DNA of 11,759 nucleotides from Nephromyces sp. MM_2019. Taxonomy: Eukaryota; Apicomplexa; Aconoidasida; Nephromycida. Below the pieces are notes generated by a model. The model had not been told where the DNA came from and ran no database searches. It worked only from the letters and a program-made list of their open reading frames with translations. A program made the position numbers and the translations under genes. Of this stretch, positions 1 through 7,686 are shown piece after piece (position 1 is the stretch's first letter; each line of letters begins with the position of its first letter). The stretch spans positions 10,780 to 22,538 of the forward strand of contig JADHZB010001918.1 of assembly GCA_015657535.1 (NCBI GenBank), read 5' to 3'.

Positions 1-612
1 TGTTGTTGATTATATCTATACACATATAATATGTATACAAGTGTGTGTGTGTGTGTTGTTGATTATATCTATACACATATAATATGTATACAAGTGTGTG
101 TGTGTGTGTTGTTGATTGTATCTATACACATATAATATGTATACAAGTGTGTGTGTGTGTGTTGTTGATTATATCTATACACATATAATATGTATACAAG
201 TGTGTGTGTGTGTTGTTGATTATATCTATACACATATAATATGTATACAAGTGTGTGTGTGTTGTTGTTGATTATATCTATACACATATAATATGTATAC
301 AAGTGTGTGTGTGTNTGTTGTTGATTATATCTATACACATATAATATGTATACAAGTGTGTGTGTGTGTGTTGTTGATTATATCTATACACATATAATAT
401 GTATACAAGTGTGTGTGTGTGTGTTGTTGATTGTATCTATACACATATAATATGTATACAAGTGTGTGTGTGTGTGTTGTTGATTATATCTATACACATA
501 TAATATGTATACAAGTGTGTGTGTGTGTGTTGTTGATTATATCTATACACATATAATATGTATACAAGTGTGTGTGTGTTGTTGTTGATTATATCTATAC
601 ACATATAATATC
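1..612. repeat. 53-bp minisatellite, 12 units in two six-unit blocks
   Basis: Each unit is a TTGTTGATTATATCTATACA-type core, then a near-palindrome (TATACACATAT / AATATGTATA), then a (GT)n tail. The core GAT occurs at 8, 61, 114, 167, 218, 270, 323, 376, 429, 482, 535 and 587, giving periods of 51-53 bp. Units 3 and 9 share a GATTGTA variant, and units 6 and 12 share an extra TTG. This shows that a six-unit block of about 315 bp was itself duplicated. The array starts at or before the window edge and its last unit breaks off at about 612. The single N (315) lies at the block junction. Open frames through it, mainly on the minus strand, are repeat translations because the period is not a multiple of three. 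It lies downstream of, or within an unseen 3' intron of, the minus-strand EGF gene. Confidence 0.97.
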
Positions 613-770
613 CTATGTGTTTTATCTTTTTTTTTTTTAAATTCATTATCTACAATAATAGAGTTGAATATACACATACACATACCTAATCTAGATAGAT
701 GTCAAATAAACACACACACATCAAATTACACACAGTTCAAATCACAAACACTACACACAAAATTACACAC
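613..770. other. 3' flank or unresolved tail of the EGF gene
   Basis: It holds a T-rich tract near 620-640 (A-rich on the minus strand) and short TACACA words. The minus-strand gene's end cannot be fixed here. Reading straight on from 771 gives a stop at 728-726. Removing a second possible 20-nt GT..AG segment (770-751) gives a stop at 744-742. Further exons left of the window are also possible. No other gene is seen. Confidence 0.4.
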
Positions 771-1737
771 TGAATTCTCCCATAATAAATCTACACATCC
801 CTTAGTGTGTAAAATTACACATCACCTCTCGATCCATTGGGGCATGTACACTTTGAAGGTGCTTGGCCTTGGCATTTGGCGTGAGGAGGGCATAGGGCAC
901 CAAGTCTGTGTTGATGGATACACATATCCTTGTCTATTGAGTATACACACACACACACATATATTTAGCAACTGAGTATACACACGTACACACACATACA
1001 CACACACACATACTCATAAAACATACATACACATACTCATAAAACATACACACACATACTCATAAAACATACATACACATACTCATAAAACATACACACA
1101 CATACTCATAAAACATACATACACATACTCATTAAACATACATACACATACTCATTAAACATACACACACATACTCATTAAACATACACACACATACTCA
1201 TAAAACATACACACACATACTCATAAAACATACATACACATACTCATTAAACATACATACACATACTCATAAAACATACATACACATACTCATAAAACAT
1301 ACACACACATACTCATAAAACATACACACACATACTCATAAAACATACATACACATACTCATAAAACATACATACACATACTCATTAAACATACATACAC
1401 ATACTCATAAAACATACACACACATACTCATAAAACATACATACACATACTCATAAAACACACATACACACCCCTCCCCTCCCTTCCCCTACACACACAC
1501 ACACACACACACACATACATGGAAAGGCCACACTAAAAGTATAGAGATCATATCTTAATAATGATTCTGAATATCGCGCATCTCGAACTTCAATCATCAA
1601 CGTAATTGTTAAATTTGGTTTTGCACTTTTAACGAGTGTTGGCCACAAATTTTCCCTACTTTCAAAAAGTGTGATTTGCAATTCACTTTTCCGACCATAT
1701 CCTGTCACGAAATTATATGATTTACCTTTGAAACCCT

Positions 1738-1775
<38 letters not shown>

Positions 1776-3787
1776 GAGTAAGGTAGAAGTGTGTCTATAT
1801 ATATTGGGTGTAAGCGTGCGTGTGTGCGTAGCTGTGTGCGTGTGTATATATATATTGGGTGTAAGCGTGCGTGTGTGCGTAGCTGTGTGCGTGTGTGTGT
1901 GTGTGTGTAGTAAGAGAAAAATGTATATATAAAAAATAAAAATAAAGTTTATATAAATAAAAACCCGTGTGTATGACACGTGTCTACCTCCACATGCGTG
2001 TGAAAGTACACAACACACACACAGATAAGGTCAATATAAATAGCCTATAGTGTCACACAGATATACACATCTGCTTACCACAACCGTACTAGGATTCTTA
2101 TGAAAATCATTAGGTACAATTGAGGCAATATATTTAACATCGGGATTCCTATCGGATCCATACCTATAAATTCTAAAATTATAGGACATAGGTGAAGGAC
2201 TGAGGTAATGTCTTAACATTGGATTTGTCCATGTGTAACGGAAAAAAAACCGCGTTGAGTATTGTTGGGTTGCTTTGAGACTTTCTGAACCCTTATAATA
2301 TCTTAGTTTACCATCTTGGTATACAAAACTTTGTTTCTTTTCAGCACGATAATAAAACCATCTATTTACCCCCTCAATACCTACACACACATGTTCAATA
2401 GGGTGTATACTAATTCAAATATAACGTCGTGAAATGTATATACACACATTGTGAGGGTGGTGGGGTGCACAACTTGTGCGGTGGGTGGTGAAGGAGTGGG
2501 GTGTATGTGTAAGAGTTGTATTTGTGTATGGGGAGGGGGAGAGAAATACAATTTGTAAGTAAATAGGGTGTAGGTATATGAGGTGTGTGTATAGCTGTAG
2601 ATAACAGTTTTTAAGTGTATGGTGTCTGTGTGTATAGGAGATATGTGTTTATGGGGTTTGTGTTTATGGGGTGTGTGTATGTACAGTATTGTGGATACAA
2701 TGTTTTTGTACACATCCTTTGTGTGTGTGAGGTGTGTGTGTATGAGGGTATACATTTTGTGTGTGTATAGCATCTTTAAGGTTTATGTGTAGGTTGTTAT
2801 GTGAATGATTAAAGTTGTGTGTCTATGGCTTGTGTGTAGTTTATATATAATTTATGTATAAAGTTTATGTATAAGATGTTTGTGTATGTTTTGCTTGCAT
2901 TAAGTAGTTATATGTTGTAAGTCTATTGTATATGTGTACATAATTTGTCATTGAACATTTGTGTGTGAATTTGAAAGTATAATCGTATACTATATATAAC
3001 CAATATATATATACATACATAAATATATTCATTTAAAATTTATATAATATATATAACATATCTTAATCAAAATGTGTGTATATATATATTTATTAATAAA
3101 AATAATTTCATAATACACACACACATATATATACACATAAAAATATATTTCACTTATTTTATGTCAGTGTGTGAAAATGTTATAAATATATATATAAATA
3201 TAATATATCTATATATATAATAGGTGTTGCTATGCTTATATTTATGTAATATAAGGAATATAATAGTAAGCACAAATTTATGTGTGTGTAACTATTATCT
3301 ACATCTTAATTATGTAAATATAAAAATATTATAAGCTTATTTTTGTGTGTGATATATCTATAATTATACAAGTAACCATATTATGAGTATATTAAGCATA
3401 TTCAATATATCTTATATATGTGTATTTAGGTAATTTATATTTAAGTATTAGATATGCACAACTACACCAATATGTATACAATTATATATGTGTGGGCTTA
3501 AGCCTTAAACTTATATATCTAAATTTATATATATATATATATATATATTAATATGTGAGCACCAACTTTAGATATATACAAACTACATACAAATTTTTCT
3601 AAATAAGTTTTTTGTGTACAATTTAATGTATACAAATCTATAGGTGTGTGTACAATACTTGAATATATACAAGTACAAATATATATTAATATAATTTGTA
3701 AGTAAAATAGTGTATATATTAACCTTGAGTGCTGAGAAATGCAAACAACACGACCCAAGCCATTATAAACACCTTATTAAGCCCCAT
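771..3787 (-). CDS. Secreted protein with Cys-free N-terminal domain and EGF-like domain (5 exons seen, 3' end unresolved)
   Basis: I do not recognise this family. Proposed exons on the minus strand are 3787-3724, 2380-2079, 1735-1519, 933-821 and 800-771. Intron phases are 1, 0, 1 and 0, and every junction keeps the frame. Exon 1 starts at an ATG in good context (ACAAAATGG) and encodes a classic signal peptide: MGLNK, then a hydrophobic core (VFIMAWVVLFAFL) and STQ. Residues 22-194 contain no cysteine, are rich in Tyr/Phe/Arg, hold an NLT glycosylation sequon, and have alternating hydrophobic stretches suggesting beta strands. Residues 199-234 form an EGF-like domain with six cysteines (199, 209, 215, 223, 225, 234), spaced 9-5-7-1-8, with CTCPNG near its end. 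An RGD lies at about 230-232. The protein should enter the secretory pathway and be surface-exposed or released. Donors are GTTAAT, GTAAGC, GTATGT and GTGTAA. Introns are 1335, 343, 585 and 20 nt. Whether a membrane anchor or more EGF modules follow cannot be seen. The exon chain is strong through exon 4; exon 5 is inferred from the sixth cysteine. Confidence 0.72.
801..820 (-). other. Proposed 20-nt intron inside the EGF domain
   Basis: The minus-strand sequence gtgtaattttacacactaag starts with GT and ends with AG. Removing it joins ...SRGD to GCVDLLWE and places the sixth EGF cysteine eight residues after the fifth, the normal spacing. Reading through it instead hits a stop at once (GTG TAA). 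A competing donor five bases upstream (25-nt intron) would leave only seven residues before the cysteine and then a stop after SV. Introns this short are known in a few protists, including Babesia microti, as I recall. Confidence 0.5.
1011..1470. repeat. 23-bp tandem array, 20 copies, no length change
   Basis: TACTCAT recurs at 1011, 1034, 1057 and so on to 1448, exactly every 23 bp. The consensus is TACTCATAAAACATACATACACA. Among the first 19 copies only two positions vary: A or T after TACTCAT, and T or C in the CATACATA/CATACACA part. The last copy degrades into the C-rich block. It fills most of intron 3 of the minus-strand EGF gene and is TG-rich in that transcript. The period does not preserve a reading frame, so it is not coding. 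Confidence 0.97.
1471..1489 (-). promoter_or_regulatory. G-quadruplex motif in intron 3
   Basis: The minus strand, which is the sense strand of the EGF gene, reads GGGGAAGGGAGGGGAGGGG. This is four G runs with one- or two-base loops, a textbook quadruplex pattern. It begins 30 nt downstream of the exon 3 donor (intron starts at 1518). G runs just inside introns act as splicing enhancers in animals; a role here is inference. Confidence 0.6.
1490..1518. repeat. (CA)n run at the exon 3 donor
   Basis: A CA dinucleotide run lies on the plus strand. In the EGF-gene transcript it reads GTATGTGTGTGTG, so the donor GTATGT merges into a UG repeat that leads to the G-run block. Confidence 0.8.
1745..1772. 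repeat. (TA)n microsatellite
   Basis: An uninterrupted TA run ends in TAATAG. It lies about 10 nt upstream of the exon 3 acceptor (exon begins at 1735, minus strand), in the place of a polypyrimidine tract. Confidence 0.9.
1794..1895. repeat. 51-bp tandem duplication, Z-DNA-prone
   Basis: Two almost identical copies each carry ATATATATTGGGTGTAAGCG followed by GTGCGTGTGTGCGTAGCTGT. ATTGGGTGTAAG begins at 1803 and again at 1854. The run continues as plain (GT)n to about 1908. Long alternating purine-pyrimidine stretches with GCG steps can adopt left-handed DNA in vitro. It lies in intron 2 of the EGF gene, where the transcript reads CA-rich. Confidence 0.9.
2389..3723 (-). other. Large first intron (1335 nt) of the EGF gene, as inferred
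   Basis: It splits codon 22 (G|GT) between the signal-peptide exon and the first domain exon. The plus strand is TG-rich at 2430-2990 and strongly AT-rich at 2990-3720, with a TA run at about 3529-3549. A perfect palindrome GGCTTAAGCC sits at 3495-3504. The donor GTTAAT is weak and the acceptor is GTGTGTGTAG. Long frames in it are low-complexity His/Thr or Ile/Tyr translations. A further phase-1 exon inside cannot be excluded. Confidence 0.6.
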
Positions 3788-4260
3788 TTTGTTTGATACA
3801 AAATTAGAAGGCTTTTAAACTTCAAAAAAAAAATCAAACTTTGGTGTTTTCTTAATTATTTCATAGATGTTTAGATAACATATAATGTGTGTGTTTATGT
3901 TTGTAGATAAATATATTTCAATGTGTGAATAAATCAAAACTTTTGAAAATTCTTGTTAAATTATCTGAAATTTTTTTATGTGTATGTGCGTGTGTGTAAA
4001 CATTTCAATATCCAATAAAGAAATATTTAAGTATGTGTTAAAATGTATGAAATTTAAGTATATTTATCCATTCAAATGCTAAATATTAAATCTTAAAGAC
4101 TAAATATAAAAATTTTAAAATTTGTTTGAATTAAATAAAATTTCAAATATTTTTTTTAAAAATTATTTATTAGCATAATGATTATATCATTTTCTATATT
4201 AAATATCGTTTTAAAATTTTTTTCAAAATTGTTACTTAGATACTTTGAAAAAAATAATAT
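3788..4260. other. Upstream flank of the EGF gene
   Basis: This is the 5' leader and probable promoter side of the minus-strand gene. It holds an A-run at about 3823-3831 (T-run in the sense direction), AT-rich sequence, and scattered TGTGTG and AAATTTTAAA words. No recognisable promoter motif is seen and there is no coding patch on either strand. Confidence 0.5.
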
Positions 4261-5430
4261 GCCCGAAAAAAATATGCGTGCGTGTGTGTGCGTGCAGTAT
4301 GTGTGTGTGTGTGTGTAGTGTGTGTTGTGTTGTGATGCATTGTGTTGCATTGAGTCATATTATGTTGTGTTCTAATACATATATATATTATTTAAGTTAA
4401 CACTTTTTGTGTTATCTAGTTATTATATCATTAGAATCCTATACATAGTGTTTAGAATGATTAGGTTAATTTTTCTAGTTGCATCCATATTAACAGACGT
4501 TTGATATAACCTTAAATATATATATAAGTACACACACTCAGTTTCTCATTCAAAATAAAAGAAAAAAATTCAGCTATTTTTCACACATGAATAAATATTC
4601 ACACGTTTTATTAACCCGTATACACAATTAAAGCAATGTTTAATTATGATAAATATGATTATCTGTTCTTCCAATGTAAATTATATTGGATTTTAGTATT
4701 TTATATTCATACTTTAAGCAAGACTTATACACACACATGCTTGCTTTTATTCTTAACTCATTAAAGTATACATTAATACCAGTACACATAAAATATCGAT
4801 ATATAACTTATTGCTACTTAATGTTTTAAAACAACACACACACACATTGTCATAGTTTTTTCTAGTTGAACTTTGCATAAAAAAACAGATTCATTAGTGT
4901 AAATTTTTCTAGCTAAAATTCATTTAAGAAAAACACACACATATTGTCGTTATTTTTCCTAGCTCAAATTCATATAAACAAATACACACACATGATATGA
5001 TAAATAATTAGTTATAGATGTTTAAATAACTTTGTTATTTTTAACTCTGGTGCAATGTACTATTTCATAATTAAAATTTGTATGCATATAAAATTTCTAC
5101 TCACACATAGTATTAACACTATTCAATTTATATAACATTACTATAGTCATAAATTTGTACACATGGTTAAAAATTTAACTAGTATGCACATATATCTTAC
5201 ACTGATATTATATATCAATTCTATATATTCACACAGTTTGCTTGCATACTATTCAACTTGTATATGCTATTCAATTTATATATCAGTCTTATATTTATAA
5301 ACAAAATTTCATACATATATTTTAAATATAAAGTTTATACACATTAAATTTTGCACAATAAAATTCCATAAGCACCAAAAATTCACACACCCAAAATCCT
5401 CACACATCAAATTTTACACACACCTTAATT
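4261..5430. other. Intergenic DNA, short TG cluster then CA-biased
   Basis: 4275-4375 is a (TG)n-type cluster with GCGTGCGTG and TGTTGTG/TTGCATTG words. From about 4530 the plus strand carries many ACACAC words and almost no TGTGTG. Diverged copies of a TTTTTCTAGCTCAAATTCAT-like segment lie at about 4853-4981. No gene is supported. Confidence 0.55.
4835..4981. repeat. Diverged three-copy repeat
   Basis: The outer copies begin ACACACACATTGTC (from about 4837) and ACACACATATTGTC (from about 4934). Each is followed by a T-rich CTAG segment and a TTCAT- or TTGCAT-like tail. A middle copy (about 4898-4933) keeps only the TTTTTCTAGCTAAAATTCAT part. The copies look old because substitutions and small length changes are spread through them. 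Confidence 0.6.
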
Positions 5431-6000
5431 GTAGTAATTAATATTATAAATAACGTATATAAATATTCTAAGTAATAATTTTGCACAATTCTTATAATAT
5501 ATTTTTAATTGAAAGAATCAAAATATTTTGTTAAATACACACTTTGTCAATACAAATTAATGATGAAGTAATTCAATATGTGTGAGCTAAGTAAATAAAA
5601 CTAGAATATGCAGTGTGTGTAAAGTTTGTTCAATGTGTGTAGAATATCTATACACAAAGCTAAAAAATATATATTATGTGTTTGTGGACTATTCAATATG
5701 AGTAGACTAAAGACAAATTAAAGGTATATATTATATGTATTCAGAGTATACACGGAGTGTACCTTCATAAAGTTACAATGTTTTAAGATGTGTGTAATTT
5801 TATATATTAGGTGAAATCATGACATCTCGAGTAAAGTTTATAAATATAGAGTATAAGTACATGTGCCTAGAAATCTAATGAGTGATTTACTAAACAAATT
5901 TTTATGTGCGTGTGTCTAATTCTGTTTTTGTGTGTTTGAAACTATAGAAACTGAAAAAATTGTGTTTATATATTTAATTTTGAAAGATTTATGTGTTAGC

Positions 6001-6102
6001 CAATATAATTAATCGATTATCTAACACATACACATACACACAATTTATGAGTTAAATAATCAATATAATTATGGATTATCACACACACACACACACACAC
6101 AC
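6001..6102. repeat. 60-bp two-copy repeat ending in (CA)n
   Basis: CAATATAATTAATCGATTAT at 6001 and CAATATAATTATGGATTATC at 6061 are exactly 60 bp apart. Each is followed by a CA-rich tail. The second tail is a clean (CA)n run at about 6080-6102. Confidence 0.75.
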
Positions 6103-6682
6103 ATAACTCCAAAATAAGTTATAGAGTATGAAAGTAATTAAAAATGTTATGAGTATCGAGTGTGTCAGTGTAATGTATATATTGTGTAAACTCTGAGGTT
6201 AACTGTGTAGTTGTTTTATATTAAGTAAGGTTACCTCAAGTTAAAATATATATGTGTAAAGATATATGTGTATTTGTGAAAGTGCGTAAATATTTACTTG
6301 TGAACTTTAGATGTTTACAAACATGTGTATAGATATTTATGAATGCTTGTGCATATGTAACAATGCATGTAATATAAGCTTGTATCAGCAATGTGTGTGA
6401 ACAACTATGTATCTATGTGTGAGAATACTTTTTTTTTACCAAAGCTATGTGTGTAATGTATATGTGTTAATGTGTCTATATAAGTACATGACAGGTTAAT
6501 AGGAGGGAGGTCTATAAGAGGGTAATGCTAAATTTTATAGATTAGCTAATGTCTTACTGTTCATATATTTGTGTGTATGTATGAAGTTATGCATAGAGTG
6601 TGTAAAAATTTTAATTTTTTTTATTGAAATGCATTTTGAACTTTTGTATAGAACTGTGCGTTTGTGTGTGTATGTATACATC

Positions 6683-6706
6683 GTGTGTGTGTGTGTGTGT
6701 GTGTGT
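6683..6706. repeat. (GT)n microsatellite
   Basis: A pure GT run on the plus strand, embedded in TGTATG-rich sequence. Confidence 0.9.
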
Positions 6707-6794
6707 CAAGTGTATGTGTGTTTGTATATGTTTTATATTTGTGTGTATGCATATCTGTTGTGTGTGTGTGCTTGTGTTGTATGTGTGTATATGC

Positions 6795-7080
6795 GTTTAA
6801 AGGCTAAAATAAGTAAGGCTCGTTTGCATTAATTGCAAACATTTGCGAGACAAAAATATATGAACATATTATTGTTTTTCTAATGAAATTTTGTGTTTAA
6901 TTTGATTTTAAATTATTTTATGATATTCCAACACTTCTTGGAGTTTATTCAATCAATTATCTTTACACATTAAAAGGCTATATATATATATATATATTTG
7001 TTTATATTTTATCTAATCTCTCTTTTATTTATAAATTTTTCATCCTCTTAAGATTATTATAAGCATAAGAAGTTCTGCTT
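6795..7080. promoter_or_regulatory. Repeat-poor island upstream of syntaxin, possible promoter zone
   Basis: This is the longest part of the upstream region almost free of TGTG/ACAC words. It contains a hairpin GTTTGCA-TTAAT-TGCAAAC at 6822-6840, a TTCTTGG segment and a TA run at about 6980-6998. Because repeats flank it on both sides, it is a candidate for conserved promoter or 5' leader sequence. No known element is recognised. Confidence 0.3.
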
Positions 7081-7686
7081 GAGCCTATGATTACACGCAC
7101 AAACCAAGTAAACAATTACCATAACACCTATATACCACACACACAGAGCCTATTGATATCCAATATTTATCTTCACACACGGTACTCTAACACAGAGTAC
7201 ATTTTCAAACTCTTTTTAGATTTCAACACACTTTATCAACACTTATTTTTACACACACACACACTTAGGAGATATCCTTTGAGATAAACTCAACCAACTA
7301 TTCAAAATTCATAAACACATTTTAAACACACATGTATAAGCACTAAAAATATACATTCATATACTTTAAACATACACACAAATACTTGTACACAAACACC
7401 TATATAAAAATCCGATACACACCCCTATACACCAAACCTATTTACACCCCTATATCCCAATACACCTCCTACACACCTATGCACCAGTCCCCTTCCCCCC
7501 TCTCATACATGTATTACACACATAAATAACACACATACGCATATGAATAACACACATACACACATGAATAATACACATACACACTTTAATATTACACATA
7601 CACATGAAAATTATACACATAAATAAATAACATATACATAATACTTCTTTAGAGTAAACCAACATCTAATTTTACATATCACCTCC
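7081..7686. other. CA/C-rich leader region of syntaxin
   Basis: The plus strand is CACACA-rich with C-rich words (CACCCC, CCCCTTCCCCCC) and ends at the start codon (TCACCTCCATGAAC). CTTTAG at about 7647-7652 could be an acceptor for a 5'-untranslated exon, but this is not provable. The frame at 7087-7287 has no family-like features. Confidence 0.45.
7526..7630. repeat. 21-bp tandem repeat just upstream of syntaxin
   Basis: Five diverged units start at 7526, 7547, 7568, 7589 and 7610, each exactly 21 bp. The consensus is near ATAACACACATACACACATGA. Minus-strand translation gives an apparent Met/Cys/Val repeat protein, which is a by-product of the 21-bp period. Confidence 0.85.

Larger units (their letters stand above)
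5570..6790. other. Intergenic DNA, TG-biased half
   Basis: Here the plus strand is TGTGTG-biased, the reverse of the preceding kilobase. Included are two diverged ATTCAATATG-AGCTAAG-like segments (about 5571 and 5690), a two-copy 60-bp repeat (6001 and 6061) and a (GT)n run (6683-6706). The frame over 6569-6832 is mostly repeat translation (MCVCVCV-like). No gene is supported. Confidence 0.55.

Noticed and set aside
1..612. Telomeric repeat
   Set aside because: No TTTAGGG- or TTTTAGGG-type units; the unit is a 53-bp AT/GT minisatellite. A subtelomeric position is possible but not shown.
69..646. Minus-strand frames of 89 and 69 residues in the minisatellite
   Set aside because: Pure translation of the 53-bp repeat; the protein pattern changes frame with each unit and has no start context or splice support.
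801..826. 25-nt intron using the donor at 825
   Set aside because: Leaves only seven residues between EGF cysteines 5 and 6 and then a stop soon after; the 20-nt version fits the family spacing better.
815..935. Alternative minus-strand frame containing DLVPYALLTPNAKAKHLQ
   Set aside because: Open and plausible-looking, but its phase does not fit the exon 3 donor, whereas the EGF frame fits and gives all six cysteines.
664..975. 103-residue plus-strand frame
   Set aside because: His/Thr repeat translation at both ends; the unique central part is better explained by the EGF exon on the opposite strand.
1011..1470. Regular repeats as a CRISPR array
   Set aside because: Units are contiguous 23-mers without unique spacers, in a eukaryotic intron.
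2381..2773. 130-residue minus-strand frame rich in His/Thr/Tyr
   Set aside because: Low-complexity CA-repeat translation; it lies in the intron between the signal-peptide exon and the next exon, whose phases match without it.
3525..3758. 77-residue minus-strand frame
   Set aside because: Frame-shifted shadow of the signal-peptide exon followed by AT-rich intron; no ATG start.
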